NCBI GenBank assembly: GCA_050259615.1
Contig: JBLNAZ010000046.1
Span: 1 to 64,000, forward strand
Direction of reading: 5' to 3'
Source of the DNA: JAAXKN01 sp050259615
GTDB lineage: Bacteria; Bacteroidota; Ignavibacteria; Ignavibacteriales; SURF-24
Length of the DNA: 64,000 nt
A program made the position numbers and the translations under genes. Under the pieces are notes generated by a model. It searched no databases and was not told the origin of the DNA. It saw nothing but the letters and a program-made list of their open reading frames with translations. Positions 36,268-45,337 of this stretch are shown here, one piece after another (position 1 is the stretch's first letter; every line of letters begins with the position of its first letter).

Positions 36268-38134
36268 AGATACGCGCAGAGTACCAGTCAGTCAAAAGCC
36301 TCATGTTGTTGAAAAACCCGCAGATATCCATACCATCGGCGGTACGGTAACAATAGAAATAAATGAGAAGAAGGTTTCCATTCCACTTGGCACAACTATA
36401 CTCGATGCATGCAGGGAAAACCAGATCCACATTCCCACACTGTGCCACCATGAGGACCTCTGTGTTGCAGGCGTCTGCAGGGTCTGTGTTGTGGAAGTTG
36501 AAGGCATGCGCACTCTTCAGGCCTCCTGTACCTACCCGATTACTGCTCCTATAAAAATCCATACTTCTACGCCCATGGTAAGAAAAGCAAGACGTCACAT
36601 CATTGACCTGCTTTTAAGTGAACACTACGGGGAATGCTATTCCTGCTTCAGAAACCAGAACTGCGAGCTACAGAAGCTTGCCAAAGAATATGGGGTGGAC
36701 CAGTATAACTTCGGACATCTGGATAAGCCCAGATATGAAACGGACCATTCTTCAGCCTCTGTGATCAGGGATATGAATAAGTGCGTCCTTTGTAAAAGAT
36801 GCGTCAGAACCTGTATAGACCTACAGGAAGTGGGCGTCCTCGAAGCCATTAACAGGGGACATGAAACACACATCGGCACATTCTTCGATAAGCCTCTTGC
36901 CGACGTGATCTGTATTAATTGCGGCCAGTGCATTAACCGCTGTCCTACTGCAGCCCTGCGTGCTAATGATCCTTCGGATGAACTCTGGGCTGCAATTGAC
37001 AACCCGAAAAAACACGTGGTAATCCAGACCGCCCCGTCCCCAAGAGCAGGAATTGGAGAAGAGTTCGGCCTTGAACCGGGACATTCACTGACCGGAGAAC
37101 TTAATTCGGCCCTCCGCAGAATAGGCTTCGATAAGGTGTTCGATACTAACTTTACTGCCGACCTCACCATCATGGAAGAGGGCACAGAGCTTCTGAACCG
37201 TCTTAAAAAAGCTATCGTGCTTGGTGATGAATCTGTCAAGCTGCCTCAGTTTACTTCGTGCTCACCAGGCTGGGTTAAGTTTATTGAACACTTCTATCCC
37301 GAATATCTGGATTATCTTTCAACCGCAAAGTCACCACAGCAGATGTTTGGTGCTGTAATAAAAACTTTTTATGCCCAGGAAACCGGCATAGACCCGGCTG
37401 ACATCGTTTCAGTAGCTCTGATGCCATGCTCGGCAAAGAAGTTTGAATGCAACCGTCCCGAGATGCGCGCCTCCGGATTTAAGGATGTTGACTACGGCCT
37501 GACAACACGTGAGCTCGCGCAGATGATCAAGGAAGCAGGCATTTATCTGCCTGAAATGCCAAAGAGCCATTTCGACGATCCTTTCGGAGACGCTTCCGGA
37601 GCCGGCCTCATTTTCGGTGCTACGGGCGGCGTTATGGAAGCTGCCTTAAGAACCGTCTATGAACTCGTAACGGGAAGGGAAGTTCCTTTTAAGAATCTGA
37701 ACATAGCTCCCTGCCGCGGTTTTGACGGCATTAAACAGGCTTCTGTTAAACTGGAGAACTGCAAACCTGAGTTTAACTATCTGGAAGGCGTGGAACTTAA
37801 GTTTATTGTTGCCCATGGAACAGCCAATGCCAAGAAGGTTATGGAAATGCTGAAAAAGGGTGAACTTAAAGACGTCCATTTTGTGGAGATTATGGCCTGC
37901 CCCGGCGGATGCCTCGGCGGCGGAGGCCAGCCTATACCTACTTCAGAAGAGATCAGGAAAAAACGTGCACAGGCAATCTATGCCGAGGATGAATCACTGA
38001 CGCTTAGAAAATCTCATGAAAATCCGTACGTAAAATATATCTACGAGAACTTCCTGATTGAAGGGCCGTGCAGCGAGCTCTCACATCACCTGCTGCATAC
38101 CCATTACTTAAAACGCGGTAAATTTATCGCATGA
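36257..38134 (+). CDS. hydA: [FeFe] hydrogenase catalytic subunit HydA, set 2
   Basis: Group A hydrogenase of about 625 residues. I use ATG 36257, which has GGAGGT five bases ahead; ATG 36239 is in frame but poorly placed. The order matches set 1: 2Fe-2S domain after a ~35-residue extra N-terminal stretch, His-Cys3 cluster (HYGECYSCFRNQNC), two-cluster ferredoxin (CVLCKRCVRTC, CINCGQCINRC), H-cluster domain and small-subunit tail. L2 MPCSAKKFE and L3 EIMACPGGCLGGGGQP are canonical, but L1 reads FTSCSPGW: Ser occupies the place of the second Cys, aligned with a cubane ligand (Cys300 of C. pasteurianum CpI). The DNA reads TGC TCA there. The effect on the H-cluster is not known to me. Confidence 0.94.
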   Translation: MENKDTRRVPVSQKPHVVEKPADIHTIGGTVTIEINEKKVSIPLGTTILDACRENQIHIPTLCHHEDLCVAGVCRVCVVEVEGMRTLQASCTYPITAPIKIHTSTPMVRKARRHIIDLLLSEHYGECYSCFRNQNCELQKLAKEYGVDQYNFGHLDKPRYETDHSSASVIRDMNKCVLCKRCVRTCIDLQEVGVLEAINRGHETHIGTFFDKPLADVICINCGQCINRCPTAALRANDPSDELWAAIDNPKKHVVIQTAPSPRAGIGEEFGLEPGHSLTGELNSALRRIGFDKVFDTNFTADLTIMEEGTELLNRLKKAIVLGDESVKLPQFTSCSPGWVKFIEHFYPEYLDYLSTAKSPQQMFGAVIKTFYAQETGIDPADIVSVALMPCSAKKFECNRPEMRASGFKDVDYGLTTRELAQMIKEAGIYLPEMPKSHFDDPFGDASGAGLIFGATGGVMEAALRTVYELVTGREVPFKNLNIAPCRGFDGIKQASVKLENCKPEFNYLEGVELKFIVAHGTANAKKVMEMLKKGELKDVHFVEIMACPGGCLGGGGQPIPTSEEIRKKRAQAIYAEDESLTLRKSHENPYVKYIYENFLIEGPCSELSHHLLHTHYLKRGKFIA

Positions 38135-38177
38135 TGTGAAGTATCCTTGAGTGACGTAACCTCCAATTACGCAAAAG

Positions 38178-38206
38178 AAGCCGGACTGATATCCGGCTTT
38201 TTTTAT
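38178..38206 (+). terminator. Rho-independent terminator after hydrogenase set 2
   Basis: AAGCCGGA pairs with TCCGGCTT across a six-base loop, followed by a seven-T run (one stem T included). It closes the hydrogenase region. Confidence 0.88.
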
Positions 38207-38454
38207 TTCTGGCTTAAAAACAAAAAATAATATTCCAGTTGTGCTGAAATTATAATTCTTGTAAGTTTCCGGATAAATTATTCCCGTATCTGGAACTGCC
38301 TGCAATCCGGGAATAAACTTCGTAAATTGCAAACCTTATTGACAGATTTGGATGATAACACGCGTTATATCCTTCTATGCCTGTGAATTTGAATGTTTTA
38401 AGGATTGCGGCTCTTTGTACATTATTTCTGAAGTAATAAGGATCCTGACATTAT
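38207..38454 (+). other. Leader of the TonB-receptor operon with inverted repeat
   Basis: About 250 non-coding bases. An inverted repeat TTATTCCCG (38278-38286) and CGGGAATAA (38308-38316) is separated by 21 bases. It could be an operator or an RNA stem in the leader. No known riboswitch core was recognised. Confidence 0.4.
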
Positions 38455-41100
38455 ATGAAGATTGCTCAAGTCTTCTTTCAAAATACCGTGCTGCTTTCTT
38501 TGATTCTGTTCCAGGCGGTTGTTTTTGCGCAAAATGTAAATCCTGAATTATCCCGTATTAGAGGGGTGGTTATGGATGAAAAGGGCCGCGAGCTTCCGGG
38601 TGCAAATGTAGTCCTTTTAGAAAGTAATATCGGCTCTACAGCGGCTATTAACGGCAGCTACAGGATTCAGAATGTTAAGCCAGGGCAATACACAATAAAG
38701 GCATCATTTTTAAGCTATGAACCTTCGCTGAAGATTATTACAGTTGAAGCTGGAAAGACGCTCGAAATTAACTTTTCACTTAAACCTTCCAGTTTTCAGA
38801 TCGGCGGCATTGAAGTTCTGGGGGAAACTGACCTCCTTCCTAAGGACGCCGCCACAAAAACATTTATCAGCAGCGGGGAAATTGAACACTACCAGGCATC
38901 CAGTCTGAAGGATGTTCTTGATCTTGTTCCCGGCGTACAGAAAACCGAAAACCCCGGAATCGGAAAAACCGGCCAGGCTGCCATTAGGGGCGACGACCAG
39001 GATCTCAATTCAGCTTTAGGTACGCTCATTCTGGTGGACGGCACGCCGGTTTCAAACAATGCTAACCTCCAGTTCGAAAGGATGTCTAACTCTAGTACCG
39101 GAAATTCCAACAGGGGCGGAGGAGCCGACCTGAGGACAATTCCTGCCGATAATATCGAATCAATTGAAGTGATCACGGGACTTCCTTCTGTCAGGTACGG
39201 GGATATGACTGAAGGCGTAATAAATGTAAAGACAAAAACAGGCCGCCAGCCTAACCGCCTTAAGATTAAAAACAATCCCGACACACGGGAAGCCAACCTC
39301 GGGGGCGGATTTAATCTGTCTTCCGGAGGCCTGAGCTATAACTTAAATGCTGCAAGAAGCGAAAGAGACTTAAGAAAACAGGGGGATGAATTTACCCGCC
39401 TTACTGCGCAGAGCGTTTTCTCTTCTTCAGCCTTTGATGACCTCCTGAAATTTAACAATAAGCTGCAGGCACAGATGATTTTTGATGAGGAAGAGCCCAA
39501 AGGCGACGTAATGCAGACAAAAAACTATAACCGTGGCTATTCCATTGGCTATTCTGGCTGGGGAAAATATACTTTTGAAGAAGGAACATCTTCCTTTGAG
39601 TATGATGCTTACCTGAACTTAAGAAGGGAAAATTCAATGAGGTCAAGGCTGAACTATACCCTTATGGTACTTCCTGACGGGGACACGGTTTCATCATACA
39701 TTGGCAGGATAGAGACCAGAGGAAATGAATGGAATGCCGGGGGAAGACTTGAATGGAATAAGATCCTTTTTACTGGGGACCTGGTACACAGTTTCTTACT
39801 GGGAACTGAAGTGCAGTATAATGCTAATGCGGGTGAAGGCGTAAAGCTTGATTCCGTACTAAACTATTATGGAAATGATTCCCAAAGAAGATCCTATAAG
39901 TTTGATGATATTCCGGGGCAGACGCTCTTAAGCCTTTATGCGCAGAACAAAATGACGTGGCACAGTCTGTTCGACTTTAGCCTGACGCTTGGTTTAAGAT
40001 ATGAAATGTACCGCCCTTATGAATTTAACCTTAAAGGCCTTTTAGGCGATGGTGACATTGTCAGATCTCATCAGGGCTCATTCTTAAACCCCAGGATGAA
40101 CTTCATGGCCTATTTCTCAAAATCCAGCCAGCTGAGGCTGAGTGCAGGAGAAACTTCCAAATCGCCTGCAATGAGTTCACTTTATAACCCTCCTTATTAC
40201 GGAGACTGGAGAAATCCTGTCAGCGGGAAGATACAGTATTTTATTATTGACCAGAGGGTGCCGGAACTGAGGGGCTTCAGGGAGTCACAGTTCGAAATGG
40301 CCTACGATCACAGGTTTTTTAATTTCCTGGGAACTACTTTTTCAGCCTACTACAAGGAAAGAAAGAATGAAAATAAAGGGCAGCCCATTCCGGTTTCAAC
40401 TGTTCTAAGCAGCAAAGGGAAGCTAACGGCATACCATATTACTAATTATAGTCTGCAGGAGAACCTGGGCTGGACAATATCAAAGGGGCTTGAGTTTACG
40501 CTGAGAACGGGAAAAATTAAACCTCTTAATATGAGTTTTGTGGTTACGGGCTCCTATTATAACCAGAATTCGGGAACAGGGGTTACAATCTACGACTTCG
40601 ATCCTGACATAACAAAAGGGCAGATACCAAACTATAAACCTTCAGGAGTAAACGTAGATACACTGATGGCTTTTGCCTATAAGCCGGGAACTCATTGGAA
40701 CGACAGGCTGCAAATAAATTATTATCTGAAATATACACTGCCCCCGCTTGGACTTTGGATTACACTGAGAGCTGAGCAGGTGCTTTTTGAAAATTTTCAA
40801 AACCTGGACCAGGAGTATGAAAATTACAACCTTTTGACTGAAAGCGACAAGATTAATTACAATTTTCAGCGCAAAATTGTACACATAGTCGGGAAATGGC
40901 TTTTTAATATAAACATCAGTAAATCTCTTTCTAAAGATGCTGAAATATCTTTTTATGTAAATAATCTCCTGGATGATCCTGCAATTATCAGGACCTACTT
41001 TTCACCTACTACAATCGGTGAGTTTGGAAGAAATCCCGAATTGTTTTATGGAATAGAGTTCAGCTGGATTCTTGACAACATTTTTAAAAGGAATGATTAA
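38455..41100 (+). CDS. TonB-dependent receptor with CarboxypepD_reg domain
   Basis: Outer-membrane receptor of 881 residues. Signal peptide to about residue 25 (LLSLILFQAVVFAQ). A carboxypeptidase-regulatory-like beta domain follows (about 33-112; GVVMDEKGRELPGANVVLL, YTIKASFLSYEP). The plug domain (about 125-255) contains DVLDLVPGVQ, IRGDDQDLNS and VRYGDMTEGVINVKTKTG. The rest is a beta-barrel with alternating aromatic strands, ending in YGIEFSWILDNIF rather than a strong C-terminal Phe. No SusD-like partner is present. It overlaps the next gene by one base (TAATG) and is the first of a three-gene unit with a DUF4876 lipoprotein and a second barrel. The ligand is unknown; the family imports large or scarce nutrients. 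Confidence 0.92.
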   Translation: MKIAQVFFQNTVLLSLILFQAVVFAQNVNPELSRIRGVVMDEKGRELPGANVVLLESNIGSTAAINGSYRIQNVKPGQYTIKASFLSYEPSLKIITVEAGKTLEINFSLKPSSFQIGGIEVLGETDLLPKDAATKTFISSGEIEHYQASSLKDVLDLVPGVQKTENPGIGKTGQAAIRGDDQDLNSALGTLILVDGTPVSNNANLQFERMSNSSTGNSNRGGGADLRTIPADNIESIEVITGLPSVRYGDMTEGVINVKTKTGRQPNRLKIKNNPDTREANLGGGFNLSSGGLSYNLNAARSERDLRKQGDEFTRLTAQSVFSSSAFDDLLKFNNKLQAQMIFDEEEPKGDVMQTKNYNRGYSIGYSGWGKYTFEEGTSSFEYDAYLNLRRENSMRSRLNYTLMVLPDGDTVSSYIGRIETRGNEWNAGGRLEWNKILFTGDLVHSFLLGTEVQYNANAGEGVKLDSVLNYYGNDSQRRSYKFDDIPGQTLLSLYAQNKMTWHSLFDFSLTLGLRYEMYRPYEFNLKGLLGDGDIVRSHQGSFLNPRMNFMAYFSKSSQLRLSAGETSKSPAMSSLYNPPYYGDWRNPVSGKIQYFIIDQRVPELRGFRESQFEMAYDHRFFNFLGTTFSAYYKERKNENKGQPIPVSTVLSSKGKLTAYHITNYSLQENLGWTISKGLEFTLRTGKIKPLNMSFVVTGSYYNQNSGTGVTIYDFDPDITKGQIPNYKPSGVNVDTLMAFAYKPGTHWNDRLQINYYLKYTLPPLGLWITLRAEQVLFENFQNLDQEYENYNLLTESDKINYNFQRKIVHIVGKWLFNINISKSLSKDAEISFYVNNLLDDPAIIRTYFSPTTIGEFGRNPELFYGIEFSWILDNIFKRND

Positions 41101-42176
41101 TGAAAAAAATAATTTTCTTTGCTGCACTGGTTCTGTTTAGTTTTATGGAGGGCTGTAGTGAAAAGGCTCCTGTTACGCCTGATGGCGGATCCCAAATGAT
41201 TATTAAAGCCTACTGGAATGATTCGCAGGATTCAATTCCGCACTATGTCCCTATGGCCAATGCCAAGGTAATCTTAACCTCTGCATATGGTACACAGGTT
41301 AAATCTACAGATGCAAACGGCATACTTGAATTAACCGGTCTGCCTAGCGCCGTTTATGACGTTTCTGTGAGAATGCAGCATCCTTTGGATGCATCAATCT
41401 CGCTTATAGGAACCAGGCTTTCAATCTCTACATCAACCGAAAAAGCGGCAGTAGATACAATATATGCCAAAGCAATTTCCAACTCTGGCATAGCCATAAA
41501 TGAAATTTATTTGGGTATCAGCAATCGCTACTTTTATGACCAGTTTATTGAACTCTATAATTCCAGCGACAGCGTCAAGTATCTGGACGGGATGATGGTC
41601 ATGCGCTTTTCCATGAATACCTCCGGTAAAGGTTCCGGTGCAGATGAAGGGGATGATGGCGACATTGACGGTGTGACATATGCTTTTAAGTTTCCAGGCA
41701 ACCCGGGTGAAAAAAATTATCCTTTCCCGCCAAAGAAATTTCTTGTCCTGGCTCAAGGTGCCATTGACCACAGAAGCAGCGGGGGTATTGACCTTTCAAA
41801 TGCCGACTGGGAATTTTTCAACCAATACTCTACTAAAGAACTGGACAATTCATCGGTCCCGAACCTTCTTTCAATGCGGTCTGATAAAACAACCGATTTT
41901 ATAATATCGCTTACAAATGATGTTGTTATTGTTTCAGATGGAAAGGACCAGAACTGGCAGGATGGCATTGATATTTCTACTGTTCTCGATGGGGTTGAAT
42001 ACCAGGCGGATGCCACCAACGCTAAGACACTCGATTCCAGGATAGACAGAAAATATTTCATAATTCCTTCTCAGTCTGGAAAGTCATTCCAGAGAAGAGA
42101 GGCTGGTGGCGATACCAATGACGCGTCACTTGATTGGGAGGGAATTCCTCATCCCACACCAGGATATCAGAAATAG
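41100..42176 (+). CDS. DUF4876 lipoprotein
   Basis: A 358-residue lipoprotein: hydrophobic FFAALVLFSFMEG then Cys 19. Residues ~35-120 look like a carboxypeptidase-regulatory/Ig-like domain with VPMANAKVIL and STDANGILELTGLP. The rest has features of a lamin-tail-like fold (INEIYLG, FIELYNSSDS, YLDGMMV; acidic DEGDDGDIDG loop), as in DUF4876 proteins. In Bacteroidota, DUF4876 genes lie beside TonB receptors, so I infer a surface-exposed accessory lipoprotein of this receptor. Start and upstream stop overlap by one base. Confidence 0.83.
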   Translation: MKKIIFFAALVLFSFMEGCSEKAPVTPDGGSQMIIKAYWNDSQDSIPHYVPMANAKVILTSAYGTQVKSTDANGILELTGLPSAVYDVSVRMQHPLDASISLIGTRLSISTSTEKAAVDTIYAKAISNSGIAINEIYLGISNRYFYDQFIELYNSSDSVKYLDGMMVMRFSMNTSGKGSGADEGDDGDIDGVTYAFKFPGNPGEKNYPFPPKKFLVLAQGAIDHRSSGGIDLSNADWEFFNQYSTKELDNSSVPNLLSMRSDKTTDFIISLTNDVVIVSDGKDQNWQDGIDISTVLDGVEYQADATNAKTLDSRIDRKYFIIPSQSGKSFQRREAGGDTNDASLDWEGIPHPTPGYQK

Positions 42177-42191
42177 GTGAGGGAAAAACAG

Positions 42192-43655
42192 ATGCGTAAA
42201 AATATTTTAATACCGGCTCTTTTTCTAATTGTATTTACGTCTCTTGCCCAGGCCCAGAACGTGAGAATAAAGTCACTTGGAGGAATAATTTACGGCCTGG
42301 ACGACAGGGATAACTCACTTAATCCTTATGACTTTGGTAGTAACCCTGCATGGCTGATAAATGATGAAAAGGAGACCTGGCTTAATATTACTCCCTCATA
42401 CGGCAAAACTTGGGGAGACTACAAGCGTCTTTATGATTCCAAAAGTGCCGATGAAGAGGGCATCTCCTTTACAGGTGTAAAGCCGCTCGGGGAGAATGGA
42501 ACATTCCTCGGAAGGGCTACCTATTCTAATGAGACGAGGAAGGATGTCTACAGGTCACTTGAATACAGCCCCTATGGCGGCGAGGCTTTTTTCATTACCG
42601 ATACTACAATGGGAAACTTCAGATACGATGGCCCCGCCGTTGGCTTTATTTACAGCTTCGAACTCCTGCCCGGGCTTTTTACAGGAGTGGAGGCAAATTA
42701 TCAGCTCTTAGACGGCCTGAAAAATATATATTCTGCCGCAAAGTCGCTTTACAGGGATGTTAACGGAAAACTCGGCCTTGCCTATAAATTTTCAGACGGC
42801 CTCGTGCTGGGACTGGATTTTGAACTCCTTGATACCCAGGAAGCTCTGGAAATGAAAGATGCGCTTGGACAGAATTACGTTGAAATATTTAACTACCGCG
42901 GTGAAACTTATTCTACTTTTCTAAGAAGGTTGATTGTCAACGAGAAAATCAGGAAACAGGGTGAGAAGTTTGGCGCACAAATTTATTACAGGCCCCTGGA
43001 AAACTTTGAGACGGCACTGAAAGCTGACTATGCACTTTCAGAAACGAAGTTCTTTATTCCCTCAGACTACCTGATGGAATTCGAAGAATCTTTTGCCACA
43101 TTTGAAAGCTATAACTTTGCTTTGCAGGCAAGATACAGGCCGCTGCGGAATCTGACGCTGGGAGGATCAATCAGTTATCTTAAGGACGATTCCTGGACTA
43201 AAAATCCTGACCGCGCTCTAATGCTTTGGAAGTGGAATGTAAATAGAACTATACTTGGAGCGGGAGCTACTTACAAAATTGAGCCGCTTAATCTTATGCT
43301 TGCACTTGATCTGGAAGCCGGACTGATAAAAACAGATTCCTCGAAATATATCGACCTGAAATTTCACAAATTTTCTGCTTTCAATAATGTTGCACGCCTG
43401 GGAGCGGAATATGAATTTCCAGGCGACTTTTTCTTAAGAGCTGGATACAGTATTGGCAAGAACGAGGCAGACCTGATTTCAGGGGGCAGAAACGTGGCGG
43501 TTAATTATGCAACATTCGGTCTGGCCTTCAGAATATTTGAAACGGCTAAAATTGACTTCATGATGCAGTATGGAAATAAGTCCCCGCTGGGCTACACACA
43601 TTATTCAAGGGATCACTTCAGCGCAGCTGCAACAATCAGATTAAATACTTTTTAA
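42192..43655 (+). CDS. Outer-membrane beta-barrel protein of the TonB/DUF4876 unit
   Basis: A 487-residue exported protein starting at ATG 42192 (MRKNILIPALFLIVFTSLAQAQ signal peptide) with GAGGGAA six bases ahead; GTG 42177 is in frame but would add five residues before the signal. The mature part is made of alternating hydrophobic/polar strands with Tyr, Phe and Trp girdles and ends in ATIRLNTF, a typical terminal-Phe outer-membrane barrel signature. Position after a TonB receptor and DUF4876 gene suggests the DUF6850-like barrel that accompanies such pairs, but I cannot confirm family membership. Its function is unknown. Confidence 0.75.
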   Translation: MRKNILIPALFLIVFTSLAQAQNVRIKSLGGIIYGLDDRDNSLNPYDFGSNPAWLINDEKETWLNITPSYGKTWGDYKRLYDSKSADEEGISFTGVKPLGENGTFLGRATYSNETRKDVYRSLEYSPYGGEAFFITDTTMGNFRYDGPAVGFIYSFELLPGLFTGVEANYQLLDGLKNIYSAAKSLYRDVNGKLGLAYKFSDGLVLGLDFELLDTQEALEMKDALGQNYVEIFNYRGETYSTFLRRLIVNEKIRKQGEKFGAQIYYRPLENFETALKADYALSETKFFIPSDYLMEFEESFATFESYNFALQARYRPLRNLTLGGSISYLKDDSWTKNPDRALMLWKWNVNRTILGAGATYKIEPLNLMLALDLEAGLIKTDSSKYIDLKFHKFSAFNNVARLGAEYEFPGDFFLRAGYSIGKNEADLISGGRNVAVNYATFGLAFRIFETAKIDFMMQYGNKSPLGYTHYSRDHFSAAATIRLNTF

Positions 43656-43839
43656 ACGCCTGAAAGTAAGCGCCGTGAATTATTGACAAAGGGCGGATAA
43701 ATAGTTAAATATAGAAAAATAACTTCCATTTGCGGGTTTCAGCTGGAAGGATTCGATGTGACTTAAATCACACAAAGGTTCCCAGTGTATATATGGAATA
43801 ACAGTATGAGCTTGCGGCAGATCACAATTTAAAATTAAA

Positions 43840-43869
43840 AAAGCAATAAGGCTGAAACTTTATTGCTTT
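43840..43869 (+). terminator. Hairpin after the TonB/DUF4876 unit
   Basis: AAAGCAATAA pairs with TTATTGCTTT (10 bp, perfect) across a 10-base loop, followed by ATCATTTTAGTTTTG. It is AT-rich but well placed, 185 bases after the barrel gene. Confidence 0.6.
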
Positions 43870-43993
43870 ATCATTTTAGTTTTGTTAAAATATTTTTAGG
43901 AAAACCCGTAAAACGACTTTGCTATGAAATAACCTGATTAAATCTCTTCATTAAAAATGACTCCTTCCAGTTAAAAATCTAAAAGGGGTCCAG

Positions 43994-44024
43994 ATATGCC
44001 GCCCGCCTTAGGGCGGCATATTTT
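43994..44024 (+). terminator. Strong GC hairpin upstream of moeA
   Basis: ATATGCCGCCC pairs perfectly with GGGCGGCATAT around loop GCCTTA, then TTT. It is about 110 bases before moeA. It could be a terminator for upstream transcription or a leader structure of the moeA operon; the T run is short. The rest of 43656-44131 shows no gene. Confidence 0.55.
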
Positions 44025-44131
44025 ATGGCCCTAAACTTCTAATATGATTACGCCTTTATTGCCTCAGCTTTTTTGTTTAGTTATTTCTTCTTAATTTAAT
44101 ATCGTTTGTATCTTAACATTATAATATATCT

Positions 44132-45337
44132 ATGATAAGTTTCAGCCAGGCAAATGAAATAATACTTAATGCACTGAAATCTCTTCAGCTTAAGACAGAG
44201 TTCGTGGGGATTTTGGATGCCCAGGGCAGGACTCTTGCTGTAGACATAATTTCAGACGTGGATCTACCTCCTTTTAACAACTCAGCCATGGACGGCTTTG
44301 CCGTTATGTATAGTCCGGGCATCAGGAACTGGAGCATTAAAGGAGAAATATCAGCCGGGAATTATAGCGATATCTCAGCTGACATGATTTCTGCAGTTTC
44401 CATTATGACAGGAAGCAGGCTCCCTGAAGGTTTTGATACGGTAATTCCGGTTGAAGATGTATTTATAAGAGAGCAGAATATAATTCTTAATACAAATGCC
44501 AGATTTACTCAGGGAATGAATGTCTCAAAAAGAGGGCAGGACCTCTTAAAGGGGCAAATAGCACTGAATAAAGGTGCTTTTCTTAAAGCACCGCAGATAG
44601 CTGCACTTGCTTCATGCGGGAAAACGGAAGTAAAAGTTTATGAAAAACTTAAGATCGGCGTTCTGGCAACCGGGGATGAACTAGTTGAGATCAGCCAGGT
44701 TCCGGCAGGCGATAAGATAAGGGCCTCTAACCTCTACTCGATTCTTAGCGCAATAAAAGAAATGGGCATGATCCCTTTGAACTTCGGTGTTGTAAAGGAT
44801 AATAAAGACGAGATAAAAACCGCAGTCAGCAACGCTCTTGATAACTGCCATATGCTGATTACAACCGGGGGAGTCTCAGTAGGAAAATTCGATTTTGTAA
44901 AGGAAGTATTTGATGAACTGGGCATTGGGACAGTCTTTCATAAAATTAATATAAAGCCGGGAAAGCCGGTTCTTTTCGGCTTAGGGCAAATTAACGGAAG
45001 CCCTCAGCCTGTTTTTGGCCTGCCCGGAAATCCGGTTTCGTCTTTAGTTACTTTTTATCTGTTTGTTAAATCAAATGTTATGAAATGTTTTGGGGGCAAT
45101 GAACTTACCTCAATTAAAGCACTTCTTAAAAATGACATTAAGAAAACGGATTCCAAGAGGCATTTTCTGAGAGGATTTATAACAAAGGATGAGAGCGGGA
45201 AAATGACGGTGAATTCTGTAGGACAGCAATCCTCGGGTAACCTGGTACAAATGAGTTTGTCAAACTGCCTTATAGTAGTTGAAGAGGAAGTGACAAACCC
45301 CTTAAAGGGTGAGGAGGTGGAATGTATAATGATATAA
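44132..45337 (+). CDS. moeA: MoeA, molybdopterin molybdotransferase
   Basis: Inserts molybdate into adenylated molybdopterin in the last step of Moco formation. The 401 residues show the MoeA N-terminal SISFSQANEII-type start, the LPPFNNSAMDGFAV motif near residue 48, IMTGSRLPEGFDTVIPVED, the MoCF_biosynth core with VLATGDELVE, IRASN, TTGGVSVGKFDFV and GKPVLFGL, and FGLPGNPVSS, plus a C-terminal beta domain. It heads an apparent operon whose later genes encode a molybdoenzyme of sulfur respiration. It overlaps mobA by 16 bases. Confidence 0.95.
   Translation: MISFSQANEIILNALKSLQLKTEFVGILDAQGRTLAVDIISDVDLPPFNNSAMDGFAVMYSPGIRNWSIKGEISAGNYSDISADMISAVSIMTGSRLPEGFDTVIPVEDVFIREQNIILNTNARFTQGMNVSKRGQDLLKGQIALNKGAFLKAPQIAALASCGKTEVKVYEKLKIGVLATGDELVEISQVPAGDKIRASNLYSILSAIKEMGMIPLNFGVVKDNKDEIKTAVSNALDNCHMLITTGGVSVGKFDFVKEVFDELGIGTVFHKINIKPGKPVLFGLGQINGSPQPVFGLPGNPVSSLVTFYLFVKSNVMKCFGGNELTSIKALLKNDIKKTDSKRHFLRGFITKDESGKMTVNSVGQQSSGNLVQMSLSNCLIVVEEEVTNPLKGEEVECIMI

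Noticed and set aside
43994..44131. Molybdenum-cofactor riboswitch before moeA
   Set aside because: A strong hairpin is present, but I could not find the conserved multi-stem architecture of that riboswitch class; a terminator or simple leader stem is sufficient explanation.
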